The notes below the pieces were generated by a model. It did not search any database. It was not told the DNA's origin and worked only from the letters and a program-made list of their open reading frames with translations. A program made the translations under genes and the position numbers. 5,900 nucleotides of DNA from Ruminococcus sp. CAG:254 (lineage in GTDB: Bacteria; Bacillota; Clostridia; Oscillospirales; Ruminococcaceae): assembly GCA_000433635.1 (NCBI GenBank), contig HF997977.1:61568-67467 (forward strand), written 5' to 3'. Below, piece after piece: positions 1 through 5,900 of this stretch. How positions within the stretch are numbered: the first letter of the stretch is position 1; each line of letters opens with the position of its first letter.

Positions 1-330
1 GCAGCCGGTATGAGTGGCGGTATTGCTTATGTACTGGACGAAGAAAGCGACCTGTACACCAAGCTGAATAAAGCACTGGTTGGCTTCAGCAAGGTGACAC
101 ATCCGGAAGATGTTGCACAGCTGAAAGAACTGATTACGGAACACGTTGCAAGAACACATTCCGTAAGAGGACAGGAAATTCTGGATCAGTTTGATGCTTA
201 TTTGCCGAAGTTTAAGAAGATAGTACCGCACGATTATGCAAAGATGCTCCGCTCCATCCGGCAGTTTATGGATCAGGGATTGCCGCAGGAAGAAGCAAAA
301 ATCGAAGCATTCTATGTCAATACAAAGTGA
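1..330 (+). CDS. gltB: Glutamate synthase large subunit, C-terminal end (partial)
   Basis: This is the 3' end of a gene that begins before the window; the frame is open from base 1 and stops with TGA at 328-330, leaving 109 residues. The fragment opens AAGMSGGIAYVLDE, which matches the last turns of the C-terminal beta-helix (GXGXG) domain of glutamate synthase large subunits, and continues into the helical tail typical of the family's end. The complete protein is usually about 1,500 residues and carries the glutamine amidotransferase and the FMN/iron-sulfur synthase domains, none of which is visible here. The large subunit hydrolyses glutamine and transfers the ammonia to 2-oxoglutarate in the cytoplasm. 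The identification is supported by gltD starting 16 bases downstream, the usual gltBD order. The ATG at base 10 is an internal methionine, not a start. Confidence 0.9.
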   Translation, partial: AAGMSGGIAYVLDEESDLYTKLNKALVGFSKVTHPEDVAQLKELITEHVARTHSVRGQEILDQFDAYLPKFKKIVPHDYAKMLRSIRQFMDQGLPQEEAKIEAFYVNTK

Positions 331-332
331 GC

Positions 333-340
333 AGGAGGGG
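333..340 (+). promoter_or_regulatory. Ribosome binding site of gltD
   Basis: AGGAGGGG lies 6 bases before the ATG at 347 and immediately after the gltB stop codon. It fixes the gltD start at 347. The same frame stays open upstream to an ATG at 236, but that would overlap gltB by about 95 bases and adds 37 residues unlike any GltD N-terminus. Confidence 0.85.
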
Positions 341-346
341 CGTATC

Positions 347-1834
347 ATGGGAAAAGCAACGGGATTTCTGGAATATGAACGGGTGGAGAATCCGGGGCAG
401 GAGCCGCTCGAACGCATAAAGACCTATCGGGAATTTCATACACCACTGAATCCGGAAGAACGGCAGAAACAGGGTGCACGCTGTATGGATTGCGGTGTTC
501 CATTCTGTCAGAACGGAAAGCCAATCATGGGCATGGTATCCGGCTGTCCGCTGAACAACCTCTGTCCGGAGTGGAACGAACTGGTTTATAAGGGCAGAAT
601 GGAAGATGCAGCCAGACGGCTGCTGTTGACCAACTGCTTTCCGGAGTTTACCTCCAGAGTATGTCCGGCACTTTGTGAAAAGGCTTGCACCTGCGGATTG
701 TACGGCGACCCTGTTACCGTGAAAGAAAACGAATATGCCATCATTGAATCGGCTTATGAAAGTGGATTCATGAAGCCGAGAATCCCAAAGGTGCGGACGG
801 GAAAGAAAGTAGCCGTCATTGGTTCTGGCCCTTCCGGTTTGGCAGCCGCTTTGCAGCTGAACCGGAGAGGACACTCCGTAACCGTCTATGAACGGGAAGA
901 CCGTGTCGGCGGTCTGCTGATGTATGGTATTCCAAATATGAAGCTGGAAAAGACCGTCATTGACCGCCGGATTGCTCTGATGGAGCAGGAGGGTGTTGTA
1001 TTCCGGACGGGTGTGGATGTCGGTAAGGATATTTCTGCGGAAGAACTTCAGAAACAGTATGATGCAGTGGTATTGGCTTGCGGTTCTTCCAATCCAAGAA
1101 ACATCAATGCACCGGGCAGAGAATCTAAGGGCATTTATTATGCAGTAGAATTTTTGAAGGCAACCACAAAGAGTTTGATTAATTCCAACTTGTCTGATGG
1201 TTATTATATCAGTGCAAAGTACAAGAATGTCATCGTCATCGGCGGCGGCGATACCGGAAACGACTGCGTAGGAACGGCAATTCGGCACGGCTGCAAATCC
1301 GTCATTCAGTTGGAAATGATGCCGAAGCTGCCGGATCAGCGTGCAGAGAACAACCCTTGGCCGGAGTGGCCGAGAATTTGCAAGACCGATTACGGTCAGG
1401 AAGAAGCCATTGCCGTATTCGGACACGACCCGAGAATTTATCAGACAACGGTAAAACGATTCATTCCAAATGAGGAAGGACATCTGAAAGCCGTTGAAAC
1501 GATTAAGCTGCAATCGGTACGGGATGAAAAGACCGGACGGATGCGGATGGAAGAAATTCCGGGCAGCGAACAGATTCTGGAAGCCGATTTGGTTTTGATT
1601 GCAGCCGGATTCTTAGGGGCACAGTCCTATGTTGCAGATGCATTCGGTGTCAATCTGAATGCCAGAACCAACGTGGCAACCGAAACACCGGATTCCTATC
1701 AGACCAATGTAGAGAAAGTATTCACGGCTGGCGATATGCACAGAGGACAGTCTTTGGTTGTCTGGGCAATTCGGGAAGGCAGAGAAGCCGCTCGTGCAGT
1801 GGATGAATATTTGATGCATTACAGCAACCTCTAA
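347..1834 (+). CDS. gltD: Glutamate synthase small subunit
   Basis: This 495-residue protein is the beta subunit of glutamate synthase. It takes electrons from NAD(P)H through FAD and passes them by iron-sulfur clusters to GltB for glutamate formation in the cytoplasm. The N-terminal cluster domain holds two cysteine groups: C46, C49, C54 and C67 (from CMDCGVPFC and GCPLNN), then C97, C106, C110, C114 and C116. An FAD-binding Rossmann motif VAVIGSGPSG is at 155-164. A second dinucleotide fold for NAD(P)H, VIVIGGGDTG, is at 295-304. The C-terminal FAD contact FTAGDMHRGQS is at 459-469. Length is normal for the family. The 12-residue gap between C54 and C67 is longer than in E. coli GltD, but I recall this from Gram-positive and plant-type members. 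Related flavoproteins (NfnB, PreT) share this fold, but the adjoining gltB settles the call. The stop is followed at once by a terminator, so gltD ends the operon. Confidence 0.96.
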   Translation: MGKATGFLEYERVENPGQEPLERIKTYREFHTPLNPEERQKQGARCMDCGVPFCQNGKPIMGMVSGCPLNNLCPEWNELVYKGRMEDAARRLLLTNCFPEFTSRVCPALCEKACTCGLYGDPVTVKENEYAIIESAYESGFMKPRIPKVRTGKKVAVIGSGPSGLAAALQLNRRGHSVTVYEREDRVGGLLMYGIPNMKLEKTVIDRRIALMEQEGVVFRTGVDVGKDISAEELQKQYDAVVLACGSSNPRNINAPGRESKGIYYAVEFLKATTKSLINSNLSDGYYISAKYKNVIVIGGGDTGNDCVGTAIRHGCKSVIQLEMMPKLPDQRAENNPWPEWPRICKTDYGQEEAIAVFGHDPRIYQTTVKRFIPNEEGHLKAVETIKLQSVRDEKTGRMRMEEIPGSEQILEADLVLIAAGFLGAQSYVADAFGVNLNARTNVATETPDSYQTNVEKVFTAGDMHRGQSLVVWAIREGREAARAVDEYLMHYSNL

Positions 1835-1856
1835 ACATACATCTCAAACAAACCGA

Positions 1857-1894
1857 AAAACAGTCGTTCTCTTTCCATAGAGGACGGCTGTTTT
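1857..1894 (+). terminator. Rho-independent terminator after gltD
   Basis: A 15-base-pair stem (1857-1871 with 1880-1894) encloses an 8-base loop, TTTCCATA. Two of the pairs are G-U. The stem begins AAAACAG and ends CTGTTTT, so the T run forms the 3' side of the stem and extends only to 1894, with further T-rich sequence at 1907-1912. It starts 22 bases after the gltD stop and separates the gltBD operon from nth. Confidence 0.88.
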
Positions 1895-1920
1895 CATCTG
1901 TAAAAATTTTTTGGTAAGAC

Positions 1921-1949
1921 TAGAAAAAGCTCAGAAAGTGTGGTATAAT
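1921..1949 (+). promoter_or_regulatory. Sigma-A-type promoter of nth
   Basis: A perfect -10 box TATAAT at 1944-1949 carries the extended element TGG directly before it (1941-1943). At 17 bases spacing the -35 position reads TAGAAA (1921-1926), four of six matches to TTGACA. An A/T tract, AAAAATTTTTT, at 1902-1912 could act as an UP-like element. Transcription would start near 1956, giving a leader of only about 18 bases that includes the ribosome binding site. Position between a terminator and a start codon supports the call. Confidence 0.75.
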
Positions 1950-1955
1950 CAACAG

Positions 1956-1963
1956 AAAGGAGG
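1956..1963 (+). promoter_or_regulatory. Ribosome binding site of nth
   Basis: AAAGGAGG, extended by four more G bases to 1967, lies 10 bases before the ATG at 1974 and selects that start. The TTG at 1911 opens the same frame earlier, but it lies upstream of the promoter and would add 21 residues unrelated to endonuclease III. Confidence 0.85.
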
Positions 1964-1973
1964 GGGGCTTTTT

Positions 1974-2603
1974 ATGACCAAACAAGAAACGGCACTGCGA
2001 GCCTGTACGATACTGGAAGAATATTATCCGGAATCGGTCTGTGCGTTGCAGTACAAAGAGCCATATGAATTATTGATTGCGGTGCGGCTTTCCGCACAGT
2101 GTACCGATGCACGGGTCAATATTGTCACGAAAACGCTGTTCCAGCAGTATCCAACGCTGGAATCGTTTGCAGCTGCCAATTTGGAAGAACTGGAGCAGGC
2201 AGTGAAACCCTGCGGGTTCTATCACATGAAAGCGAAGAGCATCAAAGAAATGGCAATCCGGCTGCTGACGGTCTATGACGGTAAAATTCCGGATACGATG
2301 GAAGAATTGTTGACGTTGCCGGGCGTTGGACGGAAAACAGCAAATTTGATTTTAGGGGATGTCTACAAGCAGCCGGCAATTGTCACGGATACGCATTTTA
2401 TTCGTATTACTGGACGGCTGGGACTGACCACGAATAAAGAACCGGCAAAAGTGGAACGGGATTTGCGTCCGCTGATTCCACCGGAACGCTCTTCGGACTT
2501 TTGCCATCGAATCGTGCAGTTTGGACGAGATATCTGTCGGGCAAGAAAGCCGCTCTGTGGAAACTGTCCGATGGCAGATTTTTGTCCGTCCAGAGAGGCA
2601 TAA
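1974..2603 (+). CDS. nth: Endonuclease III (DNA glycosylase/AP lyase)
   Basis: This 209-residue protein removes oxidised pyrimidines from DNA and nicks the resulting abasic site, starting base excision repair. The helix-hairpin-helix motif LPGVGRKTAN is at 115-124 and contains the catalytic lysine K121 (K120 in E. coli). The catalytic aspartate is D139 in VTDTHF (D138 in E. coli). The C-terminal [4Fe-4S] cluster loop has the exact family spacing C188-x6-C195-x2-C198-x5-C204. Length is close to the E. coli enzyme (211 residues). All key residues are present, so it should be active. MutY, a relative, is excluded by the short length, the lysine at 121 and the missing C-terminal NUDIX-like domain. 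It has its own promoter and terminator, so it is probably transcribed alone. No damage-response operator is evident in the short leader. Confidence 0.96.
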   Translation: MTKQETALRACTILEEYYPESVCALQYKEPYELLIAVRLSAQCTDARVNIVTKTLFQQYPTLESFAAANLEELEQAVKPCGFYHMKAKSIKEMAIRLLTVYDGKIPDTMEELLTLPGVGRKTANLILGDVYKQPAIVTDTHFIRITGRLGLTTNKEPAKVERDLRPLIPPERSSDFCHRIVQFGRDICRARKPLCGNCPMADFCPSREA

Positions 2604-2627
2604 TGCAGCCAGATAAAGTCAAAATCC

Positions 2628-2657
2628 GGCTGTTCAAACAAAAGAACAACCATTTTT
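2628..2657 (+). terminator. Rho-independent terminator after nth
   Basis: GGCTGTTC (2628-2635) pairs with GAACAACC (2644-2651) at seven of eight positions around the 8-base loop AAACAAAA, with one C-A mismatch. TTTTT follows at 2653-2657. The AAAAT at 2621-2625 could pair with the ATTTT after the stem and lengthen it. The stem is weaker than the one after gltD, so some read-through is possible. Confidence 0.72.
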
Positions 2658-2691
2658 CACATGGATTTTATACGATTTTTTGAAAAAAGAA

Positions 2692-2720
2692 TTGACAAAT
2701 ACAAGGCGGTGTGCTATACT
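2692..2720 (+). promoter_or_regulatory. Strong sigma-A-type promoter of secA
   Basis: A perfect -35 box TTGACA (2692-2697) is followed after exactly 17 bases by TATACT (2715-2720), five of six matches to consensus. TGC sits directly before the -10 box as an extended element. Immediately upstream lies TTTTTTGAAAAAA (2676-2688), an A/T-tract pair of the kind that acts as an UP element or bends DNA. Start of transcription is expected near 2727, giving a leader of about 30 bases. Confidence 0.88.
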
Positions 2721-2741
2721 GGTACTTGTATATTTACAGGA

Positions 2742-2750
2742 AAAGGCGGT
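2742..2750 (+). promoter_or_regulatory. Ribosome binding site of secA
   Basis: AAAGGCGGT matches the ideal AAAGGAGGT at eight of nine bases and lies 6 bases before the ATG at 2757. The frame is open upstream to an ATG at 2661, but that codon precedes the promoter and the extra 32 residues do not resemble SecA. The conserved N-terminus begins MGIFSKLFGS at 2757. Confidence 0.82.
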
Positions 2751-2756
2751 AATCCG

Positions 2757-5456
2757 ATGGGAATATTTAGTAAATTATTTGGCTCTTACAGTACGAGAGA
2801 GCTTGCACGTATTGAACCGATTAAGCAAAAAGTTCTGGCACTGGACGAAGAATATACAGCTTTATCGGATGCAGAATTAAAGGGAAAGACACAGGAATTC
2901 CGTGACCGGCTGGAAAGCGGTGAAACACTGGATTCCATGATGGCAGAAGCACTGGCAACTGTCCGGGAAGCAGCGTATCGTGTACTGGGCAAGAAACCGT
3001 TTCCAGTACAGATTATTGGTGCAATCGTTCTGCATCAGGGACGAATTGCAGAAATGAAAACCGGTGAAGGTAAAACTTTGGTAGCCTGCGTTGCATCTTA
3101 TCTGAATGCACTGCCGGGCAAGGGCGTTCATGTTGTCACCGTAAACGACTACTTGGCAAAAACACAGTCCGATGAAATGGGCAAGGTGCTGCGGTTCTTG
3201 GGCTTGACGGTTGGCTGTATTCTGCATGGCCTGACCAACGACCAGCGGCGTGAAGCATATGCCTGTGATGTTACTTATGGTACTAACAACGAACTGGGCT
3301 TTGACTACCTGAGAGATAACATGGTTATCTATAAGAAAGACAAGGTACAGCGGGAACATAACTTTGCCATCGTCGACGAAGTGGACTCCATCTTGATTGA
3401 TGAAGCAAGAACGCCGTTGATTATTTCTGGTCGTGGGGACAAGTCCACTTCTCTGTATGGCGTTGTGGACAAGTTCGCAAAGACTTTGACCCCGACCATG
3501 GTTGTCGAAATGGACAGCAAGCAGGATCAGGAAGATACCAATGAAAATGCCGATTACATCATTGATGAAAAGGCAAAGACTGCAACCATTACCCGTCGTG
3601 GTGTCAAGAAAGCAGAAGATTATTTTGCAATTGATAACCTGATGGCACCGGAAAACTTGACCTTGCTGCACCACATCAATCAGGCATTGAAAGCCAATGG
3701 TGTTATGCGGAAGGATATTGACTATATCGTAGAAGATGGCGAAGTTGTCATCATTGATGAATTTACTGGTCGTAAGATGCTGGGCAGACGGTTTAATGAT
3801 GGTCTGCATCAGGCAATCGAAGCAAAGGAAGGCGTAAAGGTTGCAAGAGAATCCAAGACACTGGCAACCATCACATTCCAGAACTATTTCCGTCTGTATA
3901 ACAAGCTCTCCGGTATGACTGGTACTGCCATGACGGAAGAAGACGAATTCCGGGAAATTTACAAGTTGGACGTTATTGCAATCCCGACCAACCGACCAAT
4001 CAAGCGAATCGACCGGAATGATTTGGTTTACCGGACAGAAGCTGCAAAGTATCGTGCCATCATTGAACAGATTATCGAATGCCATGAAAAAGGACAGCCG
4101 GTACTGGTTGGTACGATTTCCATTGAAAAATCCGAACTGCTCTCCGCAATGCTGAAGAAGAAGGGTATCAAGCACGAAGTCTTGAATGCGAAGTATCACG
4201 CAAAGGAAGCAGAAATTGTTGCACAGGCTGGTAAGCTGGGTGCAGTTACCATTGCAACCAACATGGCTGGTCGTGGTACAGATATTATGCTGGGCGGTAA
4301 TGCAGAATTTTTGGCAAGAGCAGAAATGCGGAAGAAAGCATATCCGGAAGAAATCATCACAGAAGCCATCGGTTACGCTGATACCGACAATGAAGAAGTA
4401 TTGGCAGCCAGAGAAGAATATCAGGAACTGTACCGCAAATTCAGTGAGGAAGTCAAGGAAAAAGCAGTGGCGGTCAAGGAAGCAGGCGGTCTGTATATTT
4501 TGGGTACAGAACGGCATGAATCCAGAAGAATTGATAACCAGCTGCGTGGTCGTTCTGGTCGTCAGGGTGATGAAGGTGAAAGCCGGTTCTTCCTGTCTGT
4601 CGAAGATGACCTGATGCGTGTATTTGCTGGTGACCGTCTGGAAAACCTGATGCGGACACTCAATGTCGATGAAAATACACCGATTGAAAGTAAGTCCCTG
4701 TCCAAGATTATCGAATCTTCTCAGAAGAAGGTAGAAGGCAGAAACTTCAGTATTCGTAAGAATGTCCTCAACTATGATGACGTTATGAATACGCAGAGAG
4801 AAATCATCTATAAGGAACGGCAGCAGGTACTGGATGGCGAAGACCTCCACGACAGCATCTTGAAGATGATGGAAGAACTCATCAGCGATACTGTAAAGCA
4901 GTATATCAATGAAGAAGTCGTTGACCGGACACAATGGAATCTGGTTGGTCTGAAGGATCACTTCTTAGGCTGGATTACCGAAGAAAACGACCTCGAATAT
5001 GAGGGCGAAGACCTCGAAAAGCTGACCGTAGATACACTGATTGAAACCCTGACAGAAAAGGCAAAGAGCCTCTATGCAGCACGGGAAGAACAGTATGGTT
5101 CAGATGTCATTCGGGAACTGGAACGGGTTGTTATGCTGAAGGTTGTCGATACCAAGTGGATGGCACACATCGACGACATGAGCGAACTCAAAAAGGGCAT
5201 CGGTCTGCGTGCATATGGACAGCAGAACCCAGTTGTCGAATATCGGTATGAGGGCTTTGAAATGTTCGATGCAATGGTTGCTTCCATTAAGGAAGACACC
5301 ATTCGGATGCTGCTGACCATGCAACTGCGACAGAATCAGGCTCCGGAACGGGAACAGGTTTCCAAGCCGGATGCACCGAATGCAGGTGCTGGAGATGGCA
5401 GCTTTGGCACACAGAGAAGAAATCCGGCACGGGCTGCAAAGAAAAATCAGAAGTAA
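2757..5456 (+). CDS. secA: Preprotein translocase ATPase SecA
   Basis: SecA is the ATP-driven motor that pushes unfolded preproteins through the SecYEG channel at the inner face of the membrane. This copy has 899 residues. In order: the N-terminal helix (MGIFSKLFGS); nucleotide-binding domain 1 with Walker A MKTGEGKTL (100-108) and Walker B region IVDEVDSILIDEARTP (205-220); the preprotein cross-linking domain (about 221-370); domain 2 with TNMAGRGTDI (501-510), TERHESRRIDNQLRGRSGRQGD (584-605; arginine finger region) and SVEDDLMR (614-621); then the helical scaffold, wing and two-helix finger, with VDTKWMAHID (797-806) and LRAYGQQNP (817-825). About 55 residues are inserted between 511 and 577 compared with B. 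subtilis SecA, as in several other lineages. The tail ends in a basic segment, RNPARAAKKNQK, and lacks the usual C-terminal CxC...C(H/C) zinc-binding motif. It is long enough to be the general SecA and not a SecA2. No stop or frameshift interrupts it. Confidence 0.97.
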   Translation: MGIFSKLFGSYSTRELARIEPIKQKVLALDEEYTALSDAELKGKTQEFRDRLESGETLDSMMAEALATVREAAYRVLGKKPFPVQIIGAIVLHQGRIAEMKTGEGKTLVACVASYLNALPGKGVHVVTVNDYLAKTQSDEMGKVLRFLGLTVGCILHGLTNDQRREAYACDVTYGTNNELGFDYLRDNMVIYKKDKVQREHNFAIVDEVDSILIDEARTPLIISGRGDKSTSLYGVVDKFAKTLTPTMVVEMDSKQDQEDTNENADYIIDEKAKTATITRRGVKKAEDYFAIDNLMAPENLTLLHHINQALKANGVMRKDIDYIVEDGEVVIIDEFTGRKMLGRRFNDGLHQAIEAKEGVKVARESKTLATITFQNYFRLYNKLSGMTGTAMTEEDEFREIYKLDVIAIPTNRPIKRIDRNDLVYRTEAAKYRAIIEQIIECHEKGQPVLVGTISIEKSELLSAMLKKKGIKHEVLNAKYHAKEAEIVAQAGKLGAVTIATNMAGRGTDIMLGGNAEFLARAEMRKKAYPEEIITEAIGYADTDNEEVLAAREEYQELYRKFSEEVKEKAVAVKEAGGLYILGTERHESRRIDNQLRGRSGRQGDEGESRFFLSVEDDLMRVFAGDRLENLMRTLNVDENTPIESKSLSKIIESSQKKVEGRNFSIRKNVLNYDDVMNTQREIIYKERQQVLDGEDLHDSILKMMEELISDTVKQYINEEVVDRTQWNLVGLKDHFLGWITEENDLEYEGEDLEKLTVDTLIETLTEKAKSLYAAREEQYGSDVIRELERVVMLKVVDTKWMAHIDDMSELKKGIGLRAYGQQNPVVEYRYEGFEMFDAMVASIKEDTIRMLLTMQLRQNQAPEREQVSKPDAPNAGAGDGSFGTQRRNPARAAKKNQK

Positions 5457-5482
5457 GCAATCAAAAAACACAGTCAGAATGG

Positions 5483-5851
5483 ATGGGTGCGATGAGTTGT
5501 CTGGGAAATCTCCTTTGGTTTTTGTGCTGCGGACTTTGGCAGGGGCTTTCGTGGCTGCTGGCAGGGCTTTTGTGGTGTGTTACCATTGTTGGAATCCCGA
5601 TTGGTTTGCAGTGCTTTAAATTTGCTTCACTGGCATTCTTCCCCTTTGGGAAAGAGGTGCGTTATGGTGGCGGAACGGTTTCCCTGCTTCTGAATCTGAT
5701 TTGGATTTTGGTCAGTGGGATTCCGTTGGCAGTTACTGCGGCAGCAAATGGAATTTTGTTGTGCTGTACCATCATTGGCATTCCATTTGGATTACAGTGT
5801 TTTAAAATGGCAAAACTTGCTTTGATGCCGTTTGGTGCAGAAGTTTCTTAA
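5483..5851 (+). CDS. YccF-family (DUF307) membrane protein
   Basis: This is a 122-residue, strongly hydrophobic protein with the YccF inner-membrane domain (PF03733), recognised from the paired VGIPIGLQCFK and IGIPFGLQCFK blocks followed by FPFGKEV and MPFGAEV. The function of the family is not established. Hydrophobic segments run at roughly 7-35, 47-54, 66-100 and 109-117. There is no cleavable signal peptide. Residues 7-59 and 69-121 align without a gap at a period of 62 residues, with 28 of 53 identical by hand count, so the protein is two copies of one unit. It contains eight cysteines, of which C32/C94 and C44/C106 are equivalent between the halves. It starts 26 bases after secA with no terminator between, so it is probably co-transcribed. 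The start is uncertain: ATG at 5483 has no clear ribosome binding site, while ATG at 5492 (three residues shorter) has a weak GGA at 5481. The E. coli homologue is yccF; I leave the symbol empty. Confidence 0.85.
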   Translation: MGAMSCLGNLLWFLCCGLWQGLSWLLAGLLWCVTIVGIPIGLQCFKFASLAFFPFGKEVRYGGGTVSLLLNLIWILVSGIPLAVTAAANGILLCCTIIGIPFGLQCFKMAKLALMPFGAEVS

Positions 5852-5880
5852 CCAGCGGGAGAGAAGATACAGAAACAACA

Positions 5881-5900
5881 AAAGGGGCGTGGCAGCAATG
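5881..5900 (+). other. Probable ribosome binding site and start codon of a further gene
   Basis: AAAGGGG (5881-5887) lies 10 bases before an ATG that is the last codon of the window (5898-5900). The gap after the upstream stop is only 46 bases and shows no hairpin terminator, so the next gene is likely in the same transcript. A GTG at 5889 is in the same frame but sits too close to the ribosome binding site. Nothing can be said about the product; prfB follows secA in many Firmicutes, but that is only a guess. Confidence 0.4.

Noticed and set aside
482..565. Wider than usual gap between the third and fourth cysteines of the first GltD group
   Set aside because: E. coli GltD has three residues here and this protein has twelve, but I recall a longer loop from Gram-positive and plant-type enzymes, and all cysteines are kept. 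It is a subfamily trait.
317..1513. A 398-codon open frame on the minus strand across gltD
   Set aside because: It is antisense to a conserved gene, has no domain I recognise, and no ribosome binding site suits it. It is a composition shadow.
1835..1973. Possible small RNA or riboswitch between gltD and nth
   Set aside because: The only stable structure is the 15-base-pair terminator hairpin. The predicted nth leader is about 18 bases, too short for a riboswitch.
2703..2750. Direct repeat AAGGCGGT at 2703-2710 and 2743-2750
   Set aside because: The second copy is the secA ribosome binding site and the first lies in the promoter spacer. An 8-base repeat of Shine-Dalgarno-like sequence is easily a coincidence.
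4186..4614. A 142-codon + strand open frame in another frame of secA
   Set aside because: It sits inside the ATPase domain of secA, its translation is basic and Trp/Gln-rich with no domain, and the secA frame carries all conserved motifs.
2877..4961. A 694-codon open frame on the minus strand inside secA
   Set aside because: Its translation is rich in Cys, Phe and Asn with no recognisable domain, and it lies wholly against a strongly conserved secA. The open frame follows from the rarity of TTA, CTA and TCA codons in secA, which removes stop codons on the other strand.

Overview
This is an ordinary housekeeping stretch. All genes lie on the + strand, and the sequence looks like an anaerobic, medium-GC Firmicute. 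The Ruminococcaceae/Oscillospiraceae within Clostridia are the most likely group. The reasons are strong AAAGGAGG-type ribosome binding sites, sigma-A promoters of Gram-positive type, a clostridial-looking SecA and GltD, and frequent CGG and CCG codons in an otherwise moderate-GC background. The taxon is an inference from style, not a match to a known genome.

Layout. Positions 1-1834 hold the end of a glutamate synthase operon: the last 109 codons of gltB (large subunit), then, after 16 bases, a complete gltD (small subunit). A strong hairpin terminator at 1857-1894 closes this operon. A new promoter at about 1921-1949 drives nth (endonuclease III, 1974-2603), which ends at a second hairpin terminator (2628-2657). 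nth therefore appears to be a single-gene unit. A near-consensus promoter (2692-2720) then drives secA (2757-5456). No terminator is visible after secA. A small YccF-type membrane protein gene follows 26 bases later (about 5483-5851), and the window ends on a likely start codon of a further gene (5898-5900) with its own ribosome binding site.

Function. GltB and GltD together form glutamate synthase, which turns 2-oxoglutarate and glutamine into glutamate. Nth repairs oxidised pyrimidines. SecA is the motor of Sec protein export, and the YccF protein is a membrane protein of unknown role, probably expressed with it. There is no mobile element, CRISPR array, tRNA, rRNA or defence system, and no stretch over 300 bases lacks a gene. 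I did not find an undescribed system. The points most worth a second look are a SecA without its usual C-terminal zinc-binding tail, an exact-register tandem duplication inside the YccF protein, and the secA-yccF coupling.
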